The notes under the pieces are model-generated. The model saw nothing but the letters and a program-made list of their open reading frames with translations, made no database searches and was not told the origin of the DNA. The translations under genes were made by a program, and so were the position numbers. Below, in pieces: positions 1 through 13,700 of a DNA stretch of 64,000 nucleotides (positions are counted from its first letter, which is position 1; each line of letters begins with the position of its first letter). The stretch spans positions 8,611,491 to 8,675,490 of the forward strand of contig CM046845.1 of NCBI GenBank assembly GCA_025618425.1. The letters run 5' to 3'. The DNA comes from Heliocidaris tuberculata (lineage: Eukaryota > Echinodermata > Echinoidea > Camarodonta > Echinometridae).

Positions 1-1
1 C

Positions 2-1283
2 TTAACCCTTTCAGGACAGGAATTATTTAAGGGCTAAATTGATCACATTTTGTTCTTCAAATTGGCAACAATGATATTTTTCTTTTAGTGCTACAAGATT
101 GTAATAAGGGGTAATGTCTTTGAAAACAATATACATGGTTAAAAGAATTGGCGAAAAGTTGAAAAAGTTGCCAATTTCGATTAAACAACAATGATTTTGA
201 ACCTCTCAATGTGTTGCCAATTTAAGGATTTTAAAGCATATTCTCCTTTTTAAAATTCCTGGGCAGTGGCGGCACCAAGGGGGGGGGGGGCATGGGGGGC
301 ATTTGCCCCCCCCCCAGTCAGAAGCTTTGCCCCCCCCCCAGTTGCCCCCCCCCCAATAATTTTCGGAGTGAAAAAAAATAAAAGGGTGGAAAATGAAAAA
401 GAAAAGAAAAGGAAAGAAAAAAGTGAAAAAGGAATGGAGAAAAGAAGGAAAAAGAAAGAAAACGGAAACTTGGAAAGCAGTGGCGGCATCAAGGTGGGGG
501 GGGGGGGGGGCATGGGGCAAATTTGTTCGCTCAGCTCGTGTAAATATCCTCATATTTGGGTAGTTTTATAGCCGAATAATTTCTGTACATTTCCACTATA
601 ATAGTGTCAAAATTTTTGCTCGCTCGCTTCGCTCGCTCGCAATACAGGCCTATAACTCCCACCACATAATCAGGCCGCGAGATGATCAAATGTCCTCATA
701 TTGGGGTAGTTTTATAGCCAAATAATCATTTCTGTACATTTTCACGACAAAAAGTGTTCGCAATAAATAACTACCACCTTATAATTGGGCAACAAGATGC
801 TCAAATGTCCTCATGCATATTGGGGTAGTTTTATAGCCGAATATGTAATTTCTGTACATTTTTACTACGAAGAATGTCAAAATTTTTGCCCGCTCGCTTC
901 GCTCGCTCGCAGTATATAACTAACACCTCTTTATAATCGGGCAGTTCAGCTAGATGCTCAAAATGTCCTCATATCTGGGTAGGTTTATAATAATAGCCGA
1001 ATATTCTGTACATTTTCACTACAAAAAGTGTCAAAATTTTTTTTGTCCGCCCTTGCCCCCCCAACATTTTCTTTTGCCCCCCATTTGCCCCCCACTTTAA
1101 AAATCCTGGTGCCGCCACTGTTCCTGGGATCAAACGCAAAATTGTCATGTAACAAAAATGGACGTAGTGTGTGCAGAAATTTTTGCCTTTTCTGCTCATG
1201 TATCTGGTATAATTTTCAGGGCTCTGAATCAAAAGTTATTGAGCCAAACCCCAAAATGTGGTCAATTGTCTCGAAAGGGTTAA
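2..1283. mobile_element. TTAA-flanked MITE, interrupted by a hAT-like insertion
   Basis: Ends are TTAA-CCCTTTCAGGACA at 2-17 and its near-inverse TGTCTCGAAAGGG-TTAA up to 1283. The TTAA duplication and CCC start are like piggyBac-type elements. Without the insertion at 264-1120 the element is about 420 bases. A second, uninterrupted and more diverged copy is at 52872-53283. Confidence 0.7.
264..1120. mobile_element. hAT-like non-autonomous element with 8-bp target duplication
   Basis: Inverted ends CAGTGGCGGCACCA at both termini, flanked by the direct repeat TTCCTGGG at 256-263 and 1121-1128. The uninterrupted paralogue at 53147-53154 has the single site TTCCTGGC. Inside are poly-G/poly-C runs, an internal start of a second similar element at 479, and about four copies of a unit of roughly 120-155 bases beginning TCCTCATAT near 549, 691, 809 and 966. 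Confidence 0.85.
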
Positions 1284-1656
1284 TTGGCTACATCTTACAT
1301 AATTATATATAGTTTTATACTGGAAGTTAGAAAATAAACACGAAGACGTTTGTTAAACTATCCGACTTTGAGAAATATGATGTGGCACAGGGATATCATT
1401 TGAGTGGCACATAAAGTGTTTTTTTTAATGGTGATATCAGGAGCCAGTCATGATTCTGAGGATGTGGAACTAAACTTGCCGATAAGGAAGCTGGGGAAAA
1501 ATGCAAAAAGCAAGCAAAGATAGGAAAGCATTATTCTTTTTTCTTTCTTTTTTTTTGCAATTTTGCGAACAGAAAGGGGGGGGGGGTCAAATTTGTCAAC
1601 TGAAAATCTTTAGTAGTGGTATCAACCTCTCCCCCCCCCCCCCCATATCAGCTCAA

Positions 1657-2263
1657 TTTAAAGACCAAGTCCACACTATTAAGTTGATTTGAATAAATAG
1701 AGTAAAATTAAACAAGCATAACGGTGAAAAATTGAAATCGGATGTAAAATAAGGGTTACGGCATTTTGAAGTTTTGCATTATTTCTAGAAACAGTGATAT
1801 GCATAACATGGGCGGTATGCAAATGAGTGAACCGATGATGTCACACACTCACTTTTCCTTATGTATTTTATTATATGAAATATCATATATTTCAGTTTTT
1901 TGCTTCAATAATGTAAAACATGGTTTTACTCCATATGGAACATGTAAAATCACCATTATTGTAACTTATTTTGATACAAGGGAGAGATTCTTTATTATCA
2001 CATCCATAAAAATTGAAATATTTGAAATATCATATAATAAAATACATAAGGAAAAGTGAGTGTGTGACATCGTCGGTTCACTCATTTGTATACCGCCCAT
2101 GTTATGCATATCATGACACTGTTTCATGAAATAATGCAATACTTCAAATGCCGTAACTTTCTTATTTTACATCCGATTTCAGTGAAATTTTCACTGTTAT
2201 GCTTGTTTAATTTTACTCTGTTTATTCAAATCAACTTGATATTAGTGTGGACTTGGCCTTTAA
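1657..2263. mobile_element. Fold-back MITE flanked by TTAA
   Basis: The left arm (AAGACCAAGTCCACACTATT onward) is the diverged inverse of the right arm ending GTGTGGACTTGGCCTTTAA. The arms are roughly 240 bases each around a short centre near 1900-2000. Reads such as CATAACATGGGCGGTAT and ATACCGCCCATGTTATG mirror each other. Confidence 0.75.
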
Positions 2264-4180
2264 TGTATGCTCTTTAATCATTCAGTTATTTTTCTCCAAA
2301 AAAAAACAAGAAAAGGGGATGGGGCATCAATTTTAGCGATTTCCCAACAGCCTCAGAAAAAGGTCGAATTTGCCAACAGAAAATCTTTATCAAAGATTTC
2401 ATCCCGACAACCCTCCCCACGCCCCCCCCCCCTCCTCCTCCTCCCAGCGACGACCCTCATGCTCATTGTCTCCATCTACTTGGGACACGTTCGGCTGCGC
2501 CCCATCGACCGTTAAGTCCTGGCATCACTTTTTTTGGCGGCATACCATGATCATGATAGAAATTGATACACGCGCTGGTATATGATGACTCTCGTCTAAT
2601 GAATGCTTCAGATCTGTTGGTGCCTCTGTACGGTTGGTGCCTTCAAAGAATGTGAACTTCAACCATTGTCAACTGCTGGATTAAATTTTCAGACATCTGC
2701 AATTTCGTTATTGGTTCACATATGCGCTGACACTCCTCAAAGGGAAGATTAATGTTGCGGAGGAATTCTCGGAGTCAGCGTTTTGAAGAGTTTCGCACTC
2801 ACGGCCAACCCAACACATTTAGTTCTTTTTTACTTTGTTATACCCCCCCCCCCCCTCCCAATGCCAGCTCAATGCAACGTATGCTCTAGATTTAACCATT
2901 CAGTGCTAGGTAGTTTATACATTTTTTTCTTCATTTATTGACCCGCTATGATCCAAAATTTATCTTAATAATTTCCACTGTGAATTTCATCTCATCATCT
3001 TGATCATAATAATGATCGCACCGTAATATGCAACACAGATTGCCAGGCCCAGGGGCGGATTCCGGATTTTTTATTTTTATCTTTTTTAATTTAATTTTTT
3101 TTTTTTTTTGATGGGGGAGGAATGTCACAGTCCCGAAAAATATCTTACAAGCAAAATAAAAAAGACGGTTTTTTTAACGCATTTTTAGGTGTCTTGTGTA
3201 CTTCAGGTATACCGCTTGGGTTTTTAAAAGGGGCAAGGGCCTGTTATGCCCCTTAACTTAAAGCTGTTTTTCCTTGAGGTAGGCATATTTCGTTGATAGG
3301 AAGACCTTCCCTCCTCAGAGTAAGTGATGCGAATATGCGTGATTTATTTATGCATTTCATTTCATTTCAATACATTTTTCATCTTTATTTCACAAACCCA
3401 AACCATGATAAAATTTCTTACACAAAATTATAACATATAAATCTGATGGTCTAAAAATAAAATAGAAAAAAATCATTACAGTATCGAATTTTATGCTACA
3501 CCCCTGTCTATGATATTCATTCTTCTTTTGGAAACCCGAATACTTGCGCATAGCTTTCACGACATAACAAAAAATTGTGCAAGAGCAATTTCATCCACAT
3601 TATACACAGATGAAATTGATATCTCATCACCAGGAGTTCTCAGAAAGTGCATCCAGTGTTTTTTGGTTTTTTTTTTAATAATTTTTTTTCCCCTTTTGTA
3701 ATTGCTTTATGTAAAATTTACATTGTACATTGGGGCAAGGGGCAGTTTCCCCAAATAATTAGGGATGAATTGTGTTTACTCTATTTATGCTTCCCATTAT
3801 TGCATTTGTTCAGTTCATTTTAGTGTAGTTTATTTTACTTTACACAAACATTGTAAAATCAATAAGGATTTTCTTTTAAAACATTACAGGGTGGACAGTT
3901 AAGATGTGCTTTTCTACATACTCTAACTTCTTTCAGAAGTGCCGAAAAGTGCAATTCATATGGGGGGGGGGCTGCGTTTGCCCCTTCCAAATACGGATGA
4001 TGGATACTCCTTGTGTGCAGAGTATGGAATATATAGTCTGTAAAATATATGGTATTCGTTCCGTCGGGGTTTTTTTTTTTTAATCTTTTTTAAAAGTTTA
4101 TTTTATTCAAAATGTTTCAGGCTTATTTTACACAATGCCCCATGCTTACACTGTAAATATTTACAGTTCTTGTAGTGTTG
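2264..4180. other. Intergenic stretch without a recognisable gene
   Basis: AT-rich, with homopolymer C/T/G runs and fragments of the G/C-rich MITE type (for example AGGGGCGGATTCCGG near 3053 and the G run near 3962). No coding region supported. Confidence 0.5.
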
Positions 4181-4189
4181 AATATCAGT

Positions 4190-4481
4190 CAAAGAGAGAA
4201 AGGGAGAGGAAGAAGAGATAGAGGGTGTAAGAGAGGCGCAAAAGAGAGGAGATAAGAGGGAGAGAGAGAGAGAGAGAGGTGGGTGCTGAATGTGACATAG
4301 TAACATAATGTTTGGAATACTTTTCGAAGAAAAAAAGATAGGAAATACTGAATGATTGATAAAATTATTGGCCTTATTTCCCTTTAGAGGGAAGTGAACA
4401 TGATGTAGGTTGGAAAATATAAATAAATAAGTATATGAGATAAGATGTAAGGGGTAAATAAAAAGATTCAGTTGGCATTAG

Positions 4482-4531
<50 letters not shown>

Positions 4532-4569
4532 GGGAAAGACAGAAAGATAAAGAGAGACGGAAAGAGAGG

Positions 4570-4627
<58 letters not shown>
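4190..4627. repeat. (GA)n microsatellites
   Basis: GA-rich tracts at about 4190-4280 and long nearly pure (GA)n at 4483-4530 and 4573-4627. Confidence 0.95.
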
Positions 4628-4628
<1 letters not shown>

Positions 4629-4659
4629 AGAAGTTCAATGGAGTTGTAGCACGGCAATT

Positions 4660-5581
4660 GTAAATCAAAACCGGCCAATCGTCGGGCTCCTACCATCACT
4701 ATGGCGCTGAAAGAGACCCGACTATTTAGCGTCAAATTGGTTCTTGACTCTTATTACTCAGGTCCGAGGGACTTGAAGAGAGAAAAAAAAATAACCATTA
4801 AAAGTTTGTTTGGAGAATTCAGGAGCCGGCTAAGTGAGTGGGCTCGGGTGCAGTACCTTTTTTCATCCAGTAAGTCCATGGCGTCCAGCGCAGACGACAG
4901 CTCGAGCATCCTGGCCTGAAATTCTCCAGCTTTTTCTAGCGCGCTCTCGTCTTCTTAAAATCTCGGGCTAAAGCACATCTCAATCGGTGATGAACCTTAC
5001 GTCGACTGGGTTGAGGCCACCAACCGAGTTCGAACTAGATGTTGCAGTCTTCTTGCCACTCGTCATCGGAAAACACCATCTTTGAATTGAAACTCCAAAC
5101 TTTGTTCTTGAAGCTAATTGGGTGCTGCTCCTCATCCGCTCGTTCATTAGAAATGTGATAAACCGAAGTAAAGCTGCTGGTTTTTTTACTCCGTACTTTT
5201 TCTAGAAGGTGGTTTATCGTCAACATTGTTTTTATTCTTCTACTCGATAAGATCTTAAAACTAGATAAACTATGTATACAAAGAACATTTTCCATTTTAA
5301 TCTTCTTAAACAGAATACCGCGATTTAATAATGCCATTTTATTGATTTTGTAAAATTAGGAAAAGGGGTTGCATTTCTACATACCTGATCTCGCTTACAT
5401 ATGGACGGACTTTGTCCTGCTTTTCAAACTTGATATTTAAAAGCAATTTTTTTTTTCATTCTGCAACGAATAAAGAGGAGAAATTGAGCAAACTCTCTCT
5501 CTCTATCTCCCCCTCAGAAGAAAGAAACTCAGTGCAGAATATTTTATTAATTACTTACCTAAAAGACAATCTTAAAAGGAC
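4660..5581 (+). promoter_or_regulatory. Upstream/5' leader region of Tbx20
   Basis: This non-repetitive stretch lies directly before the Tbx20 start codon. It begins after the GA microsatellite and has fewer transposon-like motifs than its surroundings. It probably contains the 5' UTR and core promoter by position. No clear TATA box or initiator could be fixed. The short open frames here (for example 4701-4919 + and 5035-5337 -) resemble nothing I recognise. Confidence 0.35.
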
Positions 5582-5834
5582 ATGGCGAAGATAGAGAAAT
5601 TTAAATCTATACTACGAAGTATCGAGACAACACACACCTCGGAAGTTTCGATTGACGGAGGCAGCGACGTAGTTGTTGAAAATGAACGGAGATCGGGCGG
5701 ACTGTCGGCCCGGGCATCCGCCTTCTCCATCGCATCACTGATCGCTAAGGATCCCATCCCATCTTCCCTCGCGGAGGAGGAGGATGACGTGAGTCAAGAC
5801 GCGCAGGATGAAACGGACCTCGATTTGGATGAAG
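5582..5834 (+). CDS. Tbx20: Tbx20 exon 1 (start, eh1-like motif)
   Basis: The ATG at 5582 is preceded by an in-frame TAA at 5573-5575, so coding cannot extend further upstream in this exon. The exon codes residues 1-84 and the first base of codon 85. Residues 48-54 (FSIASLI) form an eh1-like motif, known in other factors to recruit Groucho/TLE co-repressors; an acidic stretch follows (residues 65-84). The donor GTGAGT starts at 5835, phase 1. It joins exon 2 across an 8.9 kb intron to make a Gly codon. Confidence 0.88.
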
Positions 5835-7695
5835 GTGAGTACCCTGTAAACAAAAAATGTTTGGCAATGTTGGGTGAAAAAAAAAAGCCGAACATGAGGA
5901 TAATTAGGTGTCCGACCAACATTTTAGGCAATTTTATGGGTGTTTTGTGCAATTGGTTAACGTTTTGCCCGATTATACTTTTAACAACAAATTGAGCAAA
6001 AAAATCACCCGTGTAGGGCATGAATCGCCTAAATAAAACTTTGTCGGGCACATAGATACACACATGGATGGGCACTTCTTTTTCAAACATTCACCCCCCC
6101 CCCTTTTTTTTTTATTAATTCATTTTTCACATTTTATTTTACAATACGTTAACTCTTTAATATGCTTTTCGACAATCCTCTTTTCATACCCAAAGGATGA
6201 CGAATAGTTTTTATTAACCTGTCTTATAAAGAGCTGCGATTGATCCGAATCAATCGCAAATTTACAGTCTCCTATCTCTCATGTACAGCGTTGCGATTTA
6301 TATCAATCTTAAATTAAGGTGCAGTCAATCGTAACATTTTTAAAAAGACAGGACCTAGAAGTCACGCAGTTTCATTATGACATCAAAGCCTCGGCTATCG
6401 ATACACAGTAATGACCAGAGTCACAAATGTACGGAAATGAAACACAGCGATCCTCGTTTTGATAAAAGACTTACTTCTGAAATGGTGTTTAACTGAAAAT
6501 CTCTTTTTGTAATTTCATGACAGGAGGTAAAGAAGAGGAATATTTAGACCCAAACCAGTGAACGTCAGAATGTGAATTATTTTTCATCTCTGATTCTTTG
6601 ATTCTCCACTTGGGGAGAGAGAGAGAGAAAAAAACAACTTTACAGCAACTTAGATTCGTGAGCGTCATGCCGTTTATTGACCATAGTTCAAAGAAATCTG
6701 ACAAAGAGTTTTGAGACATGTCAAAATTTTCCTTGGGTTTTAATATTACTGAAGCCCAAGTTTAGTTGTATAGAATAAAATAATGTTGATATTTAAAAAA
6801 GGAAAAAATGCCTATTAAACATGAGCATGATGAGAGTGATTTGTGTGCAACCAAATTTTGAGCAATTGTATGCACAACTGTTTGTCTTTTTCCTCCCCTC
6901 CCCCCCCCCCCCCCAATTTATAATAATCGTGATAATTGTTAATACCGATTGGGCAAAATCTTAACGCAGTTGAACATACAATAGCACAAAGTTTGTCGGA
7001 ATCATAATTGCCCTCATATTGGATTTTTTTTTTTTACCTGGTACATGACTGTGTAGTTAAGAGATGGAGATAGGGATTTAGAAGATCCAAAATTAATTTT
7101 CAAGATTGCTTTCGTTTTTACAATGAATAGATGGGCAAAACTGAAAATGCTGCCGCGTGATTTTGTTCATAACAACTGTCCGTGATACCAAGTCGATTAA
7201 GAGATCTTTTAAATCGTTGCATAGTGTATTTTTTAAATGATATATATAATAGTAATAATAACCATCTAAAAGCTGTCTATCCAAAGAAATCAAAAAGAGC
7301 GTATTGTAATTCCACTCTTCGTAACATTTGCCATAGTGCATATTGCATGTAGACATTCAAAGACTTAGTTGAGTACTAAAAATTACTAAAATATTTCCCA
7401 AATAAACAAGTTTGCCCCTTTTCGTTTAAATATTATAGGATATAAAAAGGATTACACCCAATTTCTTCACATGTACATGTGACGTTCGCCATTGCTGTAT
7501 AGGGATTTAAATATTTTATGTCAACTTTGTGGCAATACTGAGTTGTTGTCTTGTTATAGTTACAAAAAGAAAATGATCGATTCAAAGGAAAAGGAACTTT
7601 GGGGGATATAGTTCTAGTAATGATCTAGTTCTAACAATGAGCCCCCCCCCAAAAAAAAAAAAAAAAAAAAAAAAAAAAGATAATAATAATAATAA

Positions 7696-7732
<37 letters not shown>

Positions 7733-9931
7733 AAAAATATGAAAATTTTAATAAATTCTATCTATATCTTATAATTATCATCGTGGTTATCTTCATCGTT
7801 TATCCTCATCATTTTCATCATGATTTCAAGCCTCTCTAATAGCCATCTAAGAGTTTACTTCGTGAAAAATTAGTATACCTCACGGTGTAAACGTCAAAGC
7901 TGTTGGTGTTCATGCATGAATGTTATTCAAACATATTGGATACCGGCGCCTTAGCTCTTATATCACGAGTCAATGTCGCCCAGAACTATGCTCAGAATTT
8001 TGAAAATGTGATTCCCGTATCCTAGACCCCCCCCCCCCCCTCAAAAAAAAAATCCTTTATGCTTCGCAAAGTCTGCGACTCAGTCCAATATACATGTTCG
8101 CTTTAATAAAAATACGAAGAGGTGAGAGCTAATTGTTACAACGGAGGGTTTGAGTTACCTTGCCGTCTGCTTTTGCCGATTGTTAAAAAAAAAAGAAGCA
8201 TTCACAGTTAGTCAAACTCAAGGAGGAGAATTTAAGTAGATGCCTGGTTCGTTTGAAGTTTAGTCACGTATCTCACTTCCGAGTTCTTTATTCGAATTTT
8301 CATTTTGTTGTTGAAATACGTCGTAATTACATTCATCAGGGAGGCATATCGTATTCATAGAATGATGAAAAGCAAGATACAAATACTCTCTTGTATTTTC
8401 TGTGTTTGATATCGGGTTCAAAGTCACCGCAAACTTCAAAAGTGAAATCCGCAAGGGATAGAGTAAATATAAAAGTAGATATAATAGTACTTGCTAATTT
8501 AGGATAATAACGCTCTATAGATTGCGTTCTTTGCTCAGCATAGAAGTGAGGTGATTCGGTGAAAATATCATATTAATCATAAAGAGAGAACAGAACGGGG
8601 GAGCGTTTCATGAAAGGATTTGTCGGATATTTTATCCGACAAGTGTTAAAAGCTACTGAAATCCTTGCATCTGATTGGCTGAGAGCAAATTTGTCAGTAA
8701 AAATCACTGACAAAACGCTTGATGAAACGCTCCCCGGATAGTGCAGCCGAGGGAGGGACAAAAAGGGGATATGTGAATGGAATATCTTTAATATCAACGG
8801 AAATGCCATCAGCTACTCATTTCGGACGAGAAGTTGTAGGCATATAGAGGTGGAAAAGGAAATCCAAATCAATTCACTTCAATTTATTTTCCCTGATATA
8901 ACATTAGTTGCAAAAGATGAAACAGCGGGGGAAATGAAAATGTAAACAGAAAAGCCGAACGAAATGAAACCTCAAACCTTGACTCATAGTCAATGTGATG
9001 AATTGGCAAGCTATTGGGGAGGGAGAAATCCTCTTCAGACATTTCTTTTTAACCGACAGTCACTAACAGTCACTGACACACCATGCACCAATATCTGATC
9101 CTCTGATTACTGAAGAAAAAAAAAACTTAAAAAAAAAAATTGTTTCCTTTTTTTTTTTTAATTCTCCTCTTATCGTTCTGTCATATTTTTGTTGGACAGT
9201 CAGGCGAAATTTTGTAAAAACGATTGTTTACAGATTTTTGTATGACCCAAAATTCGTGGACAAAATAGTTATCAATTTGTTTCATTTTTTTTTATTGATA
9301 AAAATTTGGCCAAAATAATAAATATTTTTTCATGACATTTCTTAACGAAAGCCACTTCTACCCCACATCCCCCATTTGCGCTCTCTGAATTTTCATGACA
9401 AACTATAAAGAGAGAGAGATTTTCGATATTGGAAATGTTCCTTCAGGATTTGATTCTAGAGTCCCCAATCATCTAAATACCCTCCAGTTCCATGACAAAA
9501 AGCGACCCCCTTATTTTTCCTCCACCAAAAGTACAAGTGCCGTGCGTCACCCCAAAACAGGGGCTGAGTCCCTCCCCGCATGCCCATTCTCACACCTGCC
9601 CCTCAAAAAAACCGCACTCACAAAAATATAATAACAACATGACAGCCACATAATCACCGTCTCAGATTTCACACAGCTTTAGCCGACTCTTTTTTTTTTT
9701 TTCTTCTTCTTCTTCTTCTTCAAAATTTGCATTGAAACAAGATGAAATGAAGATACCACACGCGCCTACGCTGAAAAAATATATATTCCAAAAATACGTG
9801 ATAATTTGAAAATATTTTGCGCTGCTGCCCCCGGGATGACCAATATTTGTTGTTCAATTAATGCTGTTGTCACTTCCTCGACAGAAAGCAAAAATAGGCA
9901 GAGACAGAGATAGAGAGAGTGAGTGAGAGAG

Positions 9932-9972
<41 letters not shown>

Positions 9973-10701
9973 AAAATGATGGAGAGAATGAGAGAGTGGA
10001 AGAGAGAAAGAGAGAGCTGGGGAGAAGGTACACAAAGAAATGACAAACTTCAGATACACATGTTCAATTGTTTATAGATCAAATACTTCGTCTGTAATAT
10101 TCAAATAAAAAACTACTTCTCGGGCCGCACATTTTTCACAAAAACAAGTGTAACCAGACGACAGATAATAAGCGGGAAATCAACCTGAACCAGACGATGT
10201 GTCTTTTCTTCCGAACACGCGTGACCTTGGATGCAAATTATGAAATTATTTCTTGATTTTTGCCCGGTTTGTTGACTTCCTCCCCCTGGAAAGTTTTTGT
10301 TATATTATTGACTTACTTCGGCAGGGAATTTTCCTCATTCATATCTTATCCCGTATTTTGTTTTGCGATTGAAACCCTTCTCATTTCCGGTGATGTCAGA
10401 ATGAAAAAAATAAAAAAATTAAAAAAAAGGGCTCAGAAAAGCCCCCAATCGATACCCTGGTAGTAGTGTGAATGATTATGAGATTTTGAGTGATGATGAT
10501 TAATTGAAAAAAAAAAGTTCATTTCAACTAGTCTGGTTTCCAGACGAGACCAATTTCTGATCCTTTCAACAGCAATCTAGTCTGGAGTATAATGAGAGGA
10601 GAAGAAAGTCATTCCGCCTGGAGCACAGACTGCACTAAAGACTTTAAGGAAACAAAGCAAGAAGAGAAAGTAATTGATTATATAAATGACAGAAAAGGAC
10701 A

Positions 10702-10756
<55 letters not shown>

Positions 10757-13700
10757 ATCATTAATAAATGAAATAAAACAAAACAACAAACAAACAAGAG
10801 CAACATCGCTATCCCGTCATTCATCAGAGACAATGCAGGATAACGACAATAACTTTTGAAAATTGTGTAATTTTCAAATGTTTTAATATTTGATCATAAT
10901 TATGAACATACCCTTTTTTTTTAAAACTAATGTTGCTCACAAAATTACTTGCCTATATTTACTTCCAGACAGACTTTTTTATCAGTAACAAATTCATATA
11001 TTTTATTTGCCCCCCCCCCCCCGAAAAAAAAATTGATATTTCGACTATCGTATTTAGGGCTCCTTCTTAAAATCTCATGCTTTTAATTTAATTTGATTTT
11101 ATTTTAATTTTAATCTAATTTTAATTAATTTATTTTCCACACATGGGCTGGATCACCCTCTTCAGCCAGAGGCTCTTCTTCTGAGGGGTCTATTTCCCTT
11201 GTTGTTTTGTTTTGTCGTTGTTGTTGTTTATACTCGTTCCTCATTTCTCCTGCATTTTCTAATCTTCGTTATTTTCACCATTATCTATACCAGTCTCAAT
11301 AACCCCTATAAGCAACTTAGTGGATTAGGAGGGCACAGATGGTTCATGCCCCCACCCCCCTTTCAAAATTTAATTGATATACCTTAAGTACACAATCCAA
11401 AAATGATGTCCCTTTCACATTTTCGACCCAAAGGGCACCTTTAAAATGTGATAGTTGTTGTTGTTGTTGCTGCCCCTGCTTGTCAGATTAATTTTAATAA
11501 ATTGCCCCCCCCCCCTCAAAAAAAAAATGATAACATATTTTCTTTGGTTCCCCCCCCCCTTTTTTTTTCTTTTCTTTTTTTGTTTTGTTTTGTTCTTTCT
11601 TGTCTGATTTTTTTTTTTTTTTCATAATTGTGCCCTCCTCCTTTTCCACATCTTGCCCTGATCTGCACCGCTTATTTCAGCAAAGCCAGGTCCGCCGCTG
11701 AACTCGCTATCACCGCCAAAGTACAAACTAAAGTACAAGGCTGTTTAGCATGTATCCAATATGCGATGTTGACTCTCCAAACTTGCTGGGCAAAGAGAGT
11801 TACAAAGAAGTCGGAAACACACCTCTAACAGAGAAAAGGAACCGTAACAATAGAATTTGGGATCTGATGTTTCAATTCTTTGAGGTTTTGCCTTTAGTTT
11901 GAAATAATGCTTGATGCGGATACGACGTTATTATAATGCCGTTCCCTCTCTTTGAGAGAAAAAGCCTACTCGGAACTTACTCCCCCCCCCCCCCCCCCCG
12001 GCCTCCGTATTGATCTGCGAAGGGCTTTATGATTTGATTTATTTGCAGTATAAATTTCGACACGAGGACTAATTTCGGTGAGCAAACAAGAAGAGCGTGA
12101 CTTTATGATTGGTGTCAACTGGCAAATTTCCTTCCATAATACAAGTAATTTGTGAATCAAAGACATATTTGATGTTTCGCCGAACTGACAAAAACACATG
12201 AGACGGGTATACCGAAGTGAGATGGTGGTCATTTCGTTAATGAAAAGGGGGAAAGTTAGTTGAAAAACAATTTCATGGTTGATCGGGCTCGATTTTATCA
12301 TTATCGTATTTTCACTGAAAAAAATTCTTCTTAAGTAAATATACTCCACTTCTTGAGTCTAGACGGGATAAGGTTTGTTTGGTAACCTCTGATATGCCAG
12401 CAGTATCTGACAGATTATTGTTGAAATTAATTCAATTTTTATTGCACGATTACTGAACTACAGGATCCAAAGAAGTAGTGCGCGCATGTTCTTGAAATAC
12501 ATCAGAAAATAAAAAATTTTGCGAAGTCTCCAAGAGTGATTAAAGCTCCTTATCTATCTTCATCCTAATTAATTCAATCGAATTTAATCCTTCCAAATAT
12601 CTAATACACACATTTCTTTTCTTTTTTAATTTTTATTTCTATTCTTTATCACCCAGGATTATAGGATCAATAGATCGATAGTAATAGTGTCAATATAGGA
12701 GGCGTGTGGTTTTTTGAAAATTTTCCTAATGAAAAGGAGACTGACTGCATGCGCTTCTGGTGCAAGTTCCTTTAGAAAAAATTCAATCTAATTTTTAAAC
12801 TGGGAGAAGATAAGCAAACAAAAAATTATTATTATAATTTAAATGTACACTCACATACCATGCGACTGAAAACTGTTCACTGATTGAAAATATATTGACT
12901 TAATTTCATTTTACTTTGATTCGCATGTCTTTCCCCCCCCCCCCCCCCATTAAATTGGCATACTCATAACATAATACATTTTCAAATCAAAAGCATCTAT
13001 CATATGGCATTATCATTTGACATTTCATTCTTTTTAACTTTTTCATTGATACAATAATTTATAAAGTGTAACTATAATCGTGTTGAGTTAAAGAGTCTGT
13101 TTTTTCGCTGTTTATTATCTTTAAGTTGAAATATTAGAATAAACTTTAAAACTTCAAATTTTCATTGTGGTATCCTGAATAATGAACCAATAATGTAATG
13201 ATGAAATAATATTTTAAGAAAGGTTAACATGACGATATCATTTCAGTGGCATGAGACATAAATTTTGAGTATTCTATACGATTGCAGCATCAAACCCAAA
13301 TAACATAACACAAAGGCATTCTTAGATTGTGCTAGAAAGGCATTATTGAGGTAAATTCTGGACCTAACTGCTAGCAAACTTCGCAGCCAAAATTTTCTAA
13401 TAGAAAGCTATTCCCCACTATAACCAGCGTTGTAGCATTTTGTCTACACTGAGTAATCAGCTTTAATGTTACGATCGCTGCCGGAATCTAAACACTATCA
13501 GCGGAGATCTTTGTATAGGAAACCAAAATCGATTTCATCAACACATGCCTTTTGTCTTTCGGCGAAGAATGCCGGGACAGATTCTGGCTAGCAGAGCTGT
13601 GGGAAGATCCCTCTTTTGAATCACCAGAAAACCACCTTCAATGAAAGGCACATGCATTCTGGCAGAGGCCAATCTGTTCATACACCAAGCTACATCCTTA

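Noticed and set aside
206..571. Overlapping open frames on both strands
   Set aside because: They come from G/C and A-rich runs inside a hAT-like element.
4472..4735. Frames coding Arg-Glu or Ser-Leu repeats
   Set aside because: Translations of a (GA)n microsatellite.
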